Positions 1-11,700 of a stretch of DNA of 64,000 bases are shown here, piece after piece. The position numbers and the translations under genes were made by a program. The notes below the pieces were generated by a model, which saw nothing but the letters and a program-made list of their open reading frames with translations, was not told the DNA's origin and made no database searches. Within the stretch, counting starts at the first letter, position 1, and each line of letters begins with the position of its first letter. Source of the DNA: Fistulifera solaris (Eukaryota; Bacillariophyta; Bacillariophyceae; Naviculales; Stauroneidaceae); the NCBI GenBank assembly GCA_030295235.1, contig AP026164.1, forward strand, positions 1,488,001 to 1,552,000, read 5' to 3'.

Positions 1-2451
1 TCGGCTTTCGTCGATCAGCTGTGCTAATGCATGCTGAAAGACCTCTTGCTCGACGCCCGCATTTTCTTCGAGATCCTCGACGCTGACAGTCTCTTGTTCT
101 TCGATACGCTCCCAAATGTAGTCTTTGACGGAATGAATCGGGTCTTGCCTGTCGCTACTTTGTGCATCGTTCTCGTCGTCGCTCACTCGAGCTCGAAGGT
201 TGTGCTCGTTCTCGGACGATTCGTTCCTTGTCTCATCGGAGAATGTTTCTCGCGTCCTCTTTCTGCTGACATTTTCGTGATATAGTGCAAAACTAAGAAT
301 GTCCATAGCGGCAGAACAGTCCGGCTCGGATTCAACAGTCTCGCTTAATCGAGCTTTCGCATGTGCAGTTGCCAGTCGGATGACTGTTTCCAAGCTACGT
401 GCAGTGATAGGTAGAGTTCGCTCGTCTTGACGAGCACGCATTTCCGCATACCGGTGCGCGATGAACTCTCTAGCGTCTTCGGTCAGTTTTGGCTGAATGC
501 GATGCTTGGCAAAATATAAATACTTCCGAAGGAAATCATGTTGTAGGACATCGCCGTCGTGGGGGTCTTCGTCATGTGAGGATCCCTGTTCCTCAACATA
601 GTGGCGATCGCGCTGCCATACGGAGTGGACGCGCTCTTCGCTTCGACCGAAGAAATCGTCTTCATCATCGTCATCGTCGTAATCACTGTCATGACCTGAT
701 GTCCCCCGGCCGCTGCGGTATCGATGCCCCCTAATGACATGTGATGCAATCCTCCGGTCCGTCTCCGGATCCATCTGATCAAGAACGACAAAAAGCAAAT
801 CGAAACGGCTCAGAAGTGAGTCGGGAAGACCGATGTTTTCCTGAATACGGCGGTGACGATCGTATTGTCCGTACACAGGGTTAGCAGCTGCAAGAACGGA
901 ACAACGCGCGTTTAAGCTAGCATGAATTCCGGCCTTGGAAATAGTGACAGTCTGTTGTTCCATGGCCTCGTGGATTGCAACGCGATCACTTTCCCCCATC
1001 TTGTCGAATTCGTCGATACAAACGAGACCACGATCGGCCAGCACCATGGCACCTGCCTCTAAGCGGCGCTCTCGAGTTTCTGGATCGGAAGTGATGGCCG
1101 CAGTAAGACCAACACCAGATGAGCCTTTACCAGTTGTTGAAACAGCGAGAGGTGCGATCGTCATAGCGGACCGAAGAAGTTGACTTTTCGCAGTCGATGG
1201 ATCTCCAACCATGAGGATATTGATATCACCTCGAAGATGTGTACCATTCTCTAAGTTTTTCTCCACCCCAGATAGCAACTGCAAAGCAAGAGCTTTCTTG
1301 ATGACAGCATGTCCGTGAATGGACGGACATATACTTCGTCCAAGTACCGACAAGATATCCGGACGTTCCGCCAAACCACGAATGTTTCGAATGTCTTCAG
1401 TGCGAATGTCCATTTGATTAGCATCTCTCCCCAAAATTTGAACGCTATTCACAAGAACAACGGTACGGAATACGCCAGATGAACTTTGTTGCCCTTGACC
1501 CCCCAGCGCAAGAGCTCTGTAGACTCCAACAATCATAACCCTATCGCCAGGCTTTACTTTGTCAACGAGATCATGATCCATAACCAATTCAACCGAGCGA
1601 GGTAATTGTCCCATCGGAGCCTTTTCCGGCATCTCTTGTAGCGTAATTGTTTGATGATCTTTGTATTGACTCAGACCAAACTCCGTCTCCAAGGGATTTC
1701 CGTCTTTATCTTTCGTGGGATAAATACCTGTTGTGATTTTCACGATTCGATCGATTTCCTGGCCACTGCTATCAACGTCGCGAAGACCAAGTCGGGGGTC
1801 TGTGGCATCAACATGCTCACGTGAAGTAAGGGAACCATTGTCGGGTCTGTAGTGCACCGATTTCACAACTTTGGGCTTAATCGTTGAAACCTTTGTAGCC
1901 ACACCTTCGACGCACACTAGTTGCCGAAGTGTGCTGGAAGTAAGGTCACGGGGAGAAGAAGCAGCTGCATCGACAGGGCCTTTGATAGATACTTTGATTT
2001 CTAGAAATGACGGTCGAGGGTAAGTTTCACTAGCGGTGGCATTTCGAATATTGAAAGAACCAATGGTGCACAAACATACCTTCTTTCAAACCACCCGGTA
2101 TTTCTTTCTCGGCCGCCTCTACACACGCTCGCTCCAAAGCACGCAAATGACGCAGGGGATCCAAGCGAAACTCTTGCCACAAGCTCGTATCATCCGCTGA
2201 ACGTAGCTCAACTGCATCGAAAACAACACGCACGCAACCTGTCGCTGCTGCCGGATTCGCTCGTTTTAAAGCATCATAATCACTAGCACTGGTCCTGATT
2301 CTTTCCCCGAATTGAAAACGCTGAATAATATCCAGAAAACCATGAGAAAAGAAAGTAATCGATGAGCAAAGCTGCTTTCATCGCGTTGACTCACATCATT
2401 CTCAACAAAAGCCGTATAGCGCTGCACCAAGTCTCTGTAGCTCTCCCCCAT
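1..2451 (-). CDS. MCM3: DNA replication licensing helicase subunit MCM3 (C-terminus beyond left edge)
   Basis: MCM3 is the ATPase subunit of the nuclear MCM2-7 replicative helicase. The start is taken as the ATG at 2451 (MGESYRDLV); an in-frame ATG at 2463 is the alternative. Two GT-AG introns restore frame: 2321-2394 (74 bp, GTGAGT donor) and 2001-2079 (79 bp, GTATGT donor). Visible motifs are Walker A GDPSTAKS (1182-1205), Walker B region CIDEFDKM (997-1020) and arginine finger SRFDLLF (about 791-812). THLRGDINILMVGDPSTAKS is the MCM3-type version of the AAA+ core, which argues against MCM2 or MCM4-7. An Asp/Glu-rich insert (about 650-690) and a winged-helix-like C-terminal tail follow. The frame is still open at base 1, so only the last residues are missing. 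The family is certain; the MCM3 assignment is strong. Confidence 0.93.
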
Positions 2452-3048
2452 TCTGAACACCAATTATAAATTATGTGCGCAATATGTCTTGTAAAATCAA
2501 CACGCTGTCGTTTTGTTTCACGACGGCTTGGTTGCATCAAGACAATCAAGTGAAAATAAACAAACAAGGTGCTTCTGTTTCTTCGTCGGCAATGCCCGCG
2601 TCTTCCATCCAACGATGTATGGCTGACATAGCCATCGGATTCAAACTAGAGTACATGTCAAGACACAGCTCTACTTACTTAAGTATTAGTCGTCCATACA
2701 TTAATGTAGTTGTGAACTGGCGCGCGTCTTAGTATCAGTATTTTGTACTTAGGAATTTAAATGACACACCCTGCCGTCCTGCCGTGCTCGCTTTCCCGAC
2801 CGGCTCGGAAGAGTACACTTTTGTATTTGGAAAGGGAACGATTGTGCGTGATTCAAGATTTTGTTTCAATCACAAGACTTTTTTTCGGATATCACGCCCG
2901 TGAATGAGAGCGCACTCGGGACATGATAAACAAGGATTTCGGCTGCGTTCGATCCAGATCAGCGGCTTCACTGCGAAAACACCATGATAATCGAGTGTTG
3001 TCTGTATGTATTACTTTACCCTGTCAGCAACGCTTTTAACGAAACAAA
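2452..3048. other. Divergent intergenic region between MCM3 and RPN10
   Basis: About 600 bp separates the start of MCM3 (minus) from RPN10 (plus), so it probably holds both promoters. I see no gene, RNA or convincing repeat in it. Short open frames inside it have no recognisable protein features. Confidence 0.5.
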
Positions 3049-4221
3049 ATGCCCCTTGAGTCATGTATGATCCTGTTGGACTGTTCCGAATACATGAGGA
3101 ACGGTGATTACATTCCGACGCGACTCGAAGCACAAGTTGATGCGGCGAACATGCTGGTCGGGGCCAAGACACAGTCGCATCCCGAATCGACTGTGGGCAT
3201 TAGCGCAGGAACTGAACTTTTATTGAGCCCAACGACCGATGTTGGTATGATGCTTCGAGCAATTCACGGTCTGAATTTCACATCAAGCGTAGACGATATA
3301 TGCGCCGCGGTACAGGTAGCGGGTCTCGCTTTAAAGCATCGTCGCAACAAAAATGGATCTCAGCGAATCATTGCGTTCGTCGGATCTCCTCTCACAGATG
3401 TAGAAACACGAGCACTTCAAAAGGTGGGTCGACAACTGAAGAAGAATAACGTTGCAATTGATGTTGTGGCCCTGGGCGAGCTTGAGACGAACGAAGAAAA
3501 ATTGCGTGAATTGGTGGATGCCGCCAATGGACGTTCGGATGATGGTGGAGATCGTACGTGTCACTTGGTCACAATTCCGGCGGGAGTTTTACCCAGTGAT
3601 GTGCTTGCCAACAGCCCCGTACTTGCGGCTGACGGGGGCGCTTACGCCGCTGCAGCGGGGGCCATGGCGACGAGCGGATTTGATGGTGGAAATCAGTTTG
3701 CCGAGTTTGGCGGAGTGGACCCCAATATGGACCCCCGAATTGGCTATGGCATTGCGTGTGAGTATGGAAGAAGAGCGCGTCCGACAAGAACGTGCCACCG
3801 CTGCGGCAGCACAAGAAGAGAGCAAAGACGCTGACATGGCGGGTACAGCTGCGGCTGATGCTGGTCTTTCGGAGGAAGATGCCCTTTACAGCAAGCATTA
3901 GCCATGTCAATGCAAGAGAATGATCCGGTACCTTCTGGGGACATAAAGCCGTCGGCTGCGGCTACCATGATGGAGACGGATGATGACGAAGATGCCGCCA
4001 TGCTCATGGCAATTCAAATGTCCATGCAAACAGAAGAGAATGATTCAAAACCATCTCAAGAAAGCACATCAAATCAGCAGTTTCAAGACCCTGCTTTTGT
4101 TAGCGAGCTCTTAGGATCGATGCCCGGTGTCGATGCGAACGATCCGGAAATTCAGGAAGCGCTAAGAAAGGCAGCAGCGAAGAAAGAAGACGAAGAGAAG
4201 GGCAAGAAAGGAGACAATTAG
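3049..4221 (+). CDS. RPN10: 26S proteasome ubiquitin receptor RPN10/PSMD4 (two frame breaks)
   Basis: This is a ubiquitin-chain receptor of the 19S proteasome lid/base interface. Residues 1 to about 190 form the VWA domain, with the family signature LDCSEYMRNGDY near the N-terminus. Three ubiquitin-interacting motifs follow: DPELAMALRVSMEEER (about 3737-3790), a second at about 3872-3915 ending QQALAMSMQ, and a third around AAMLMAIQMSMQ (about 3990-4030). The tail is acidic, then basic, as usual. The reading frame breaks twice. One break is at C5 (3732-3736), where one C too many separates the VWA part from UIM1. The other is at T3 (3885-3887), where one T is missing before UIM2. The shifts compensate, and the conserved protein sequence continues in the other frames. 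For an essential gene, homopolymer errors in the assembly are the likeliest cause; a pseudogene is less likely. Confidence 0.92.
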
Positions 4222-4824
4222 ATTCGTAAATTACTAGTTTTATCAAGTAGTTGAGAGCTCCTTCGTTTCACTTGCAATGACCATATAGACATGCACCGTC
4301 ATTCTTACCCCTTAAACAACTTCCTCAAGAGTACATTGACTAAATAAGATTTCGAACAAAGTTTGATGGGGATTCTCGCTCCTTCATAACAACATCCGCG
4401 TAGTAATTTTCAAGAATGCTCTGCAGCAACACAAGTATCGAGTAGTTAACCTTTGAAGAGACGAAATGCAAGAACCGATTATTCTTGTCGAATGGAACCC
4501 AGAATATGAGTTAAATCTTTAACCTTTGTCTATTATTTCTGGAGAATACTCGCTCAAATGATTAGATTCATGCTTGACAAGTAACACAAAGACGATTTTT
4601 TAAGGATTTCTTGTTTTATACGTTGAAAATCGTCCCGTGTCCTCGACAAAAGGTTACTATAGCACAAAGTGTTGTCCGTTTTTGGCCATGACTGGATTTC
4701 AGTCACGAAAGCGTTGAGAACTTCGCGAACAACACGGCGCGTATAAACAACCATGGTGTCGCCCCCCTGTTGAAGCAAAGAACATACCTATAACTTTCAT
4801 TTACATTTCAATTGATCTCAAACA
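4222..4824. repeat. Intergenic region with one copy of the 21-bp palindrome repeat
   Basis: There is no gene here. Positions 4687-4707 hold CATGACTG-N5-CAGTCACG, preceded by ACTATAGCACAAAGTGTTG. This is the same layout as the repeat units at 31640-32300, 41520-42010 and 63340-63600. The copy lies about 120 bp upstream of the next ATG. Confidence 0.6.
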
Positions 4825-5220
4825 ATGCTTCACATCGTGTACATGCTACACAATCTGGAAAAGCTCTTTCTCAAGATATATCACGCGCAAGACAAGCGTG
4901 TGATTATTGAAGAGTTAGGGATTTCCGGAAGCATCTTGTTCGTCATCGTTGTCGTGAGCATTATCTATTGTATCACATCACGTGTGTTCCGTCATTTCGA
5001 GGTTCGAGAATACGATGATTTGAGAGACTTTCTTCTCGAAGCTGGTGACAACGAAGTGGGTCACGTCCATGAAACAGATGAAGAAGGAGGGATTTTGGAA
5101 GCTTCTTTGGATGATTTATTCCCTAACGTTCTTTCGACGGAAAGAGATAAGAAGAAGAAACAGAAGAGGCAGCATAGAAGGAATGCAACTTCCGAAGAAG
5201 AGAAAGAAGGTGATGTTTAA
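4825..5220 (+). CDS. Small single-span membrane protein, unknown
   Basis: The 131-residue protein is not recognised. One strong hydrophobic segment (about residues 31-53, ISGSILFVIVVVSIIYCIT) lies between a short N-terminus and a charged C-terminal half. That half has an acidic stretch (residues 68-100) and then a Lys/Arg cluster KKKKQKRQHRR, ending in EEEKEGDV. It looks like a type II or III membrane protein with a charged cytosolic tail, but no motif gives a function. The start could also be the ATG at 4843. A palindrome repeat copy sits about 120 bp upstream. It could be a real lineage-specific gene; the clear membrane segment and biased charge favour that over chance. Confidence 0.5.
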   Translation: MLHIVYMLHNLEKLFLKIYHAQDKRVIIEELGISGSILFVIVVVSIIYCITSRVFRHFEVREYDDLRDFLLEAGDNEVGHVHETDEEGGILEASLDDLFPNVLSTERDKKKKQKRQHRRNATSEEEKEGDV

Positions 5221-5448
5221 GCACCAGAAGTTGCGGAAGAAAACGAGTAATGCAAAGAATCGGTGTGCATTAGCAAATAAGGAGCTGTCGAGAAAATGCG
5301 GTGTCTAAATCATAAATTTATTACTTCATCTAGCATTGCTCTTCGAGCCCATGTGCAATAAAAAATTCCGCCTCTATATCGAACTACCATTGTTTGATCC
5401 GTGAAGGACGCCATCCCTTTTCGTTCGTCTCAACCAGCACGAAGCACC
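5221..5448. other. Short convergent intergenic region
   Basis: The 3' ends of the 4825-5220 gene (plus) and the ankyrin gene (minus) face each other here. An ATAAA-rich stretch near 5309-5365 could serve poly(A) signals. Nothing else is seen. Confidence 0.4.
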
Positions 5449-6129
5449 TCATATCTCTATCTGAGACGACGCAAAAACCCCTCGCACACTTGTAGCATTA
5501 GATATTTCAGCTTCTCGTCGTCGAAAAATGTCCAAGGGAGTTTCAGAGGTTGTGTCTTTCATTTCGACAGCTTGTGGGGCAACTTCAAGAAGCTGGGACA
5601 AAAGTGCTAAAGGAATACAATCATGCCGCGCCATTAAATAATGCAACGGAGTCCTCAATTCCATAGTATCTGGCAGTTGCACCGCCGAACGGTTCGCGTC
5701 AACAATCCGCATCGCAATAGTCGTGTCCGAATTGCTATTCACTATTTCGTCGTTTCCTGACGTGACATAAAGCTCCATGCAAACAATGTGCAAAACGGTC
5801 CTACCAAAGCCATCCTTAACTGAGGTAATTGAATGATTCGCCTCGAGAATGCTTTCTACAGCGTTTCGCTTCCATTCCTGCATGTAACTTCGGGTCGTTT
5901 CATCCGCACAGCGCGTCGAATGTCGCAATAGGCGATGCAAGGCCGTATCATGGGGAGGATACTTGTGTACATAAAAGGTTTCTTTTGGATGAGATCGACA
6001 TCGTGCTGGAATTAAATCCCAATTATTTCCCGAAGATGCATATTTGTATAGTTTGGGCAACCGGAATCGTTCGTAAAAGGCGTAAGCGACCTGTTCGCGA
6101 TAGCAGCATTGCAATTGGTCGCCGGTCAT
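5449..6129 (-). CDS. Ankyrin-type repeat protein of diatom style
   Basis: The protein is about 227 residues from the ATG at 6129 (MTGDQLQ). Reading upstream to 6234 adds only a hydrophobic stretch that is probably 5' UTR. It begins with a block WDLIPARCRSHPKE followed by DTALHRLLR. Then come GRTVLHIVCMELY, TPLHYLMARHD and SETPLDIFRRRE, which match the TPLH/TxLH cores of ankyrin repeats about 35-50 residues apart. Diatom genomes carry many proteins that start with this W-x3-ARC-x2-HP block ahead of loose ankyrin repeats; their function is unknown. It is probably a cytosolic protein-binding protein. No frame break is seen. Confidence 0.72.
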   Translation of the reverse strand: MTGDQLQCCYREQVAYAFYERFRLPKLYKYASSGNNWDLIPARCRSHPKETFYVHKYPPHDTALHRLLRHSTRCADETTRSYMQEWKRNAVESILEANHSITSVKDGFGRTVLHIVCMELYVTSGNDEIVNSNSDTTIAMRIVDANRSAVQLPDTMELRTPLHYLMARHDCIPLALLSQLLEVAPQAVEMKDTTSETPLDIFRRREAEISNATSVRGVFASSQIEI

Positions 6130-6522
6130 GGTAGTAGAGATCCGCGAAAGGCTATTGAACGTGTATTGCTTGCTGAACAAGATGTAAGCTAAGGAACGTA
6201 ATTGTTGCGTGGCAATTGACTCTCTCAACATCAAACTTTCTTCCTTGTTCTACCAGGTACAAGTATTGTGAGTTTTTTTTGCCGTGTGGTGCACATTGCA
6301 CATGAAGGCGCGAACGTGCGACAACGATGACGTAATAATCAACTTACAGTAACAATGAGTGTCTTTTTCACGACTAAAATCTCTGTACGGTACCATTCCA
6401 AGTTCTCCAGAGTGCGAAATATTTTGAGTGCCTCAAAATGTGAGCAGGCCAGCATCAAATAGTACCGCTCCGACATATCCCCTTTCATTCACTTTTTCGT
6501 TCAAGGAGGAACGTGTTTCACC

Positions 6523-8312
6523 TCACTTAAAACAATCAACATCATGATCAGGAACAGGATGAGCCTGTGATTTTTCAAGTAAGCAAGAGAGATGTCCACC
6601 CAATGATCGGTATCGATGAATAAAACAGCATCGATCATGACGCTGGCAACTTTGAGATGCTTCGAATTCCGTGCACCATTGAGGATCTTGAATACGCAGT
6701 TTGAGCCAAGCGGAATGGGACAAAATTGGGGTGGCAGGATCGGTACTAGCTTCTTCGGATGCATTCGCATTCACCTGTCTGCGCGTGGAGAGCGAAACGC
6801 CTTCCGGCAAACAACCATTTATGTGACCCATTTTTGATTCAACCTCTTGAAGACGGCTTGGAGGTTTCGAAATCGGTGCGACAGCATCCTTCCGGGGGGC
6901 CTTGAGATAAACTTTTTGATCACAAACACAGGGTAAATTGCTATCCGGTAAAAGTGGGCAAGAAATACGCTCCGATACCAGCTCACCTTCCTCAAGATGG
7001 CCATCGATGAGACTCTGACACACCGTTAAGCTTCGCAGCGATTTCAGCGCATTATAGTAATCATTTGCTCAATCTGTGATTTCCGTAGCTGTTGAAGCTC
7101 ACCATTAGTGCCAGCAAGATGCTCTACTTTTGCTGAGCCATAGCAAAGGGGAACAAAACGGAGTTTTCAAAACGGGATCCGCACCTGCAGATAGAACTGA
7201 TTGAAATGCTGGCACGTCGTACAAAGCGATCGTGGCGTGAAGAAGTGCAAAGTGCTTTTCAGCACCAAAATGAATGTCCACTGAGAGTTTCGCTCCTTTG
7301 GATTCATCCAAATCATTGTTAAATGATTGAATTGAATTTACGCCCTCACGAATATACTTGAGTGCTTCATCCTTTTTCGCCTCTCATCTGGGGTGGCTTT
7401 TCGGGAGACGCTGAAAGTCTACGTGAGAAAGCCTCCCCAATTATCGTTGACGTCATTCTTGTGTAATCAGCACAATCACAACCCACTTTGAACGCAGATA
7501 GGCCAGATTCCAAAATTTCCACGGTACCCAAACATGTTGCAATGTTTACAGCGACAGGTCTCGCCATTATGCGAATTACAGTCTTCCTATTTGTTTCCAC
7601 GTATTTATTAAAGCTGATGGAGTAAGACAGATTGGATACTTGAATGACCTTCGGATTCCAAGGATATCGAAGACTTGTAGGTAATGTTAAGGTATCCCAT
7701 GCCGACACCTGGTCTGCTTCAAGGTAAATGGAACAATGACCATGGTTGATACTCTGTGGAAGTTGTAAGTTTCTTATTGCTACAACTTGGATATCGAATT
7801 TCTCCCAGAACCGAACGCTCGAGCTAAGTTAATAGCTCGAAGTGTTCGCGCGAATTTTTAATAACTTATCCTTCCTTTCCCGATCGCTGCATTCCTTTCG
7901 AGTAGCATGTCGAGCCTCGGCGAAATGCCTAACTGTGAGCTCATCTTTGTTTTCCATTCTTCTGCCCCTCTTATGAGCAGGATGAATATACTCAATCAGG
8001 GGCGTATATAGTGCCCCCTTGCTATTGCGCGTCTTCCAGACTAGCGAAACAAGAGTGACAATTAGAAGTGAACATGAGATCACTTTGTCGCCCTTGAGTC
8101 TCTTCGCTTGCATAAGTGCTACACTGCTCGTCAGAATTTCGTCTCGGTAAAATTTCCTTGTCGAGTCGAAACTATTAAAGTGTACTTTTCAGCGACGCTA
8201 ACCGTAACAGTAGACAGCTTCTTCTTGAGGGGAAAACAATCCGACTGTAAAAAACCATCCCAGCCTTTTAAGCTCGGCCCGTGCCACTCTCCTTCATCGC
8301 CCCATTGCGCTC
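6523..8312 (-). pseudogene. 3' half of the disrupted PDZ-C2-ANK-CCCH paralogue
   Basis: This is the downstream part of the left paralogue, cut off from its 5' half by the copia element at 8313-15407. Reading right to left it matches the intact copy at 21497-26757 in order: a helical region (about 7830-8080, with LIEYIHP and KDKLLKIRANT), the C2-like region (about 7430-7730, with YSISFNKYVETNR), an ankyrin segment (about 7110-7310, with HATIALYD and SAGADPVLKTPFCSP), and the first CCCH finger (about 6590-6650, with CQRHDRCCFIHRYRS). Several frame shifts and stops interrupt it. Similarity ends near 6523, just after PDHDVDCF, so the second CCCH finger of the other copy is absent. Confidence 0.85.
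8308..8312. repeat. Target-site duplication CGCTC, left copy
   Basis: The five bases CGCTC directly abut the left LTR and recur at 15408-15412 directly after the right LTR. A 5-bp duplication is typical of Ty1/copia integrases. Removing the element plus one copy restores a sequence that aligns with the paralogue near 23725-23745. Confidence 0.9.
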
Positions 8313-8766
8313 TCTCACGTATCGACGGACAGAAACAGAAATTCTGTCAACCAAGTCGCTACGTTTCGCAACAACAGAAGAGGAAGTATCTGGTAGAGCT
8401 AAGACGATAAACAGTCAAAGTTTTCCAAACAACAATATTATGAAGCCTTTACAAATCCGACAAATGAACAAGGTGGAATCTCACTGGGTGATGGTTCCGC
8501 CGAGAATGTCACTCTGCCATCGGACTAGGTCTTGTTTTATCTTGAAATTCTGAGCTCACGTATGTGGCTCTAACATTCTTGTATCGCGTTGCTTGCAAAC
8601 CTTTCACGCCTTCACGATCAACCCAAATCGTGCAAAGACCCTTGGGCCTCGCCCAAGAGGTTACACTCCGGATGCTTCCGATTTGGGGATCGGAATTCGC
8701 ATTAGGTCGTGCGGCCATATTGGCTGAGTCCCTAGTAGTCTGCCCGCTATCCGCATTTCCGTGACA
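8313..8766 (-). repeat. 3' LTR of the copia element
   Basis: 454 bp, nearly identical to 14954-15407. Differences seen: an extra CT near 8517, one C fewer and a TCC/CTC change near 8652-8675, and a GTGCGG/GCGGCGG difference near 8708. Confidence 0.93.
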
Positions 8767-11700
8767 CTCCCTCTCAGACGAAGAGGGACCACTTTCAACC
8801 CAACCCATTAACTTGTCTCGAAGATAGGTAAATGTTTCCCTAGGCATTCCTTTCGTCATGATATCTGCAAGCTGTTCTTTAGTGTCAATCTTGTTGATTT
8901 TCAATTCACCACTTTGAACATGTTGTCGGAAGAAATGATACTTCGTGCCGTAGTGCTTCGAGCGAGGGGTCATCCGCGGAATCGTAGCAAGAGTGAGCTC
9001 CATTATTGTCTTCAAATACATCCGAATGGGCAATGCTCTCGACTTGGTCTTCTCCAGTAATAGCCTTAGCAACAGCAGTAACAAGTCTTCGCATCGGCAA
9101 AACATCGCGCATGGCGGTACTCAATGCGACATATTCACTCTCCATTGTACTTAGAGAGATTTCAGACTGTAGCTTCGATACCCAAAGTAGGGGGCAATTG
9201 CCGAGCGTCAAAATATAACCAGTACGCGACTTCACACTTATCGGATCTTCAGGATCTTCAGCACCCCACAATCCGGCAAAGTCGGCATCAACAAAACAAT
9301 CAATTTTCAACTCTTTCGCCGGACGCATCACCAAACCACGATCTGCCGTTCCTTTTAAATAGCCGGACGATTCTCTTGATCGCTTTAGCATGACTTTGTC
9401 TTGGCGAATGAGTGAAACGAAGCACTGATGGACGGCAAATGCAATATCCGGTCGAGAGTTTGACGACAAGTAGAGCAACATTCCGACAACCGAAGCATAA
9501 TTCCAAGACTCGGCAAACGCAGCACCAGCCAAATCTTTTCCCAATGGCTTGTTTTCAGCAGGCGTGTCGCAAGAATTACAATCAGCCATGTCGGTGGCTT
9601 CGATGACGCGTTTAATGAGACCTTTCTGGGTCAACTCGATAGTATCTCCACGACGGGTAAACTGAATTCCCAAGAACGCCGGAAACATCTTTCGACTCCA
9701 CAGTTGAAGTTAAAACCTTGTCAATAGTGTCAATCATGTCATCCATGCACTTTTCATCGAGACTGAACCAAAGGCAATCATCGACATAAGTCAAACAAAT
9801 AATTTTCGTGCACGAACAGGCAAGCATCGATGTCGACCAACTGTTTGAAACCATGCTTCTCCAAAGTGTCCTTCAATAAGTTGAAGAATCGGAGAGGACT
9901 GTCGGACTTGCCGTAAAGCGTCTTTTGGAGCATCAAAACAGTATCTTCGCCATCGTCGTGAAATCCTTGAGGCATCTCGATGTAGCACTCTTCAGTAGGT
10001 GGCAAAGGAGCTTGAGCGAACGCATTGACATAATCAACTTGGCGGGTATGCATTCCGTGGACGATGGACATAATTAACAGCAACCGAACTGTGGACCACT
10101 GTACGACAGGAGAGTAGGACTCGAAGTAGTCTACTCCTTTTATCTCCATGTCGCCACGAACGCAAAATCTCGCCTTGTACTTTGTGGGTGTCCCATCCGG
10201 TGAACGTTTAAGCCGAAACGCCCAAGTGGATTTTATCACGCGCTTATTCGCGAGGTACTGAAGCTCGCGAATTTTCTTCCACGTCCCCATCATCTCCAAC
10301 ATTCGAATTTCTTTCACCATCGCCTCTTGCCATTCTCGATATTCGGCAGACGACATTGCTTGATGATACATTGGATAGTCGGGATCGGAACCTTTCTTTG
10401 GCTTCTTTGCACGCTGCATAGCGGCGAAAGCAACAGGGTCGCGCAAATCAAACTCGCCGATCTCCGAATCCCAACAAGCAACAAGGCCGGAATGAATCGA
10501 CGCAATAAAGGAGAAAGTTTCGCTAGGAATCGGGCGCAAGAACAACCGAAGCAACGTTTGTAATAAATTCGTTGAATCTCTTTGGAGCACGTCTCGCGAG
10601 TGGATCGGCGAGGTTCGGCAGGAACCGCTGGTGTCTTCTTCCGCGGCGAACTTGATGGAGGCTTGGCATCCACAGCAACCTTTGGAGCAGGAATCGGCTC
10701 AACCGGCTTTGAAATAGGCTCAGATAATTTAACAGGAGTAGTAACTGTCTTTTGTTCTGGCTCCCTCTGCAATGTAGGCTCGTTTGAACTCTTTTCAGTT
10801 GTAGGCTCGGCATCGGTTCGTAATCGCTGGTGCACTTTGTCGAAATCAACTGGAGGGCTAGCAGTGTCTTGGACGCTTCGAATTTTGCGAGATCGCTCTT
10901 GAATTCGAACATGCAACTCATCTTGACTCAACCATTCATCATCCAAGTCGATCGGATCATCCTCATCGAAAAATACCTGAAAGCGAGATGATGCGAAGAT
11001 GTCGGCCCAAGTCTCCGGATCGACAGAATCATCCTCATTAACAACATTCGAAACAGTGGCAAACCAATCATCAACAACAACATGGAACTGCGCGGAAATC
11101 CGGTTTGTTTCTAGGTTCAGAACGACAGGAACATTCGATGCATGCCGCTTTGACAAACCCAAGAAAACGCCGCGTCTCGAGCGAGGTTCAAATTTCGGAA
11201 TCTTGTGCCCATCTTGCAACTGAGGGTTCAAAATATAAGCGGGTGATCCCCATACATGCATATCAGCAAACACTTTCCGATCGGTCGTTGTTCTGAAGAT
11301 CATATCAGCCGGAGATGAATTATTTTCGCCGGGTCCGTAGTTGAAATTTTGAACGACATAATCGATCGCCTGAGGCCACAAATCCGAAGAAATCGCTTTC
11401 GGCCAACGCAGTTTAGCATGTAGCATCGTGGTGCGTGCGAGAGATATAATACTTCCGATCGCGCGCTCAGCAACAGCATTTTGGTGGTGAGCACCAGGTC
11501 CACTGAGAGTCATCGACTGGTAGTTCGTATCAATTTGCTTTGCGAACTCCTGCGCCCGTAAACGTGCCATTGTCGGTATGATATTGGACCACCGTGATGC
11601 CGTGATTAGCCATTGCACTTTCGAACTCCAACTTGGCGCGCAAAGCCTCGCCAGCAGTAAAATTCAAAACGTGAACGACATACACGAAGCCACTTGCATG

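Noticed and set aside
2475-2732. 85-residue open frame between MCM3 and RPN10
   Set aside because: It overlaps the MCM3 5' flank and has no domain, signal or plausible composition.
3732-3887. Programmed ribosomal frameshifting in RPN10
   Set aside because: No slippery heptamer or downstream structure is evident, and the same kind of break occurs in many unrelated genes here, so sequence error is simpler.
4554-4778. 74-residue minus-strand frame
   Set aside because: It lies across the palindrome repeat unit, which explains the sequence better.
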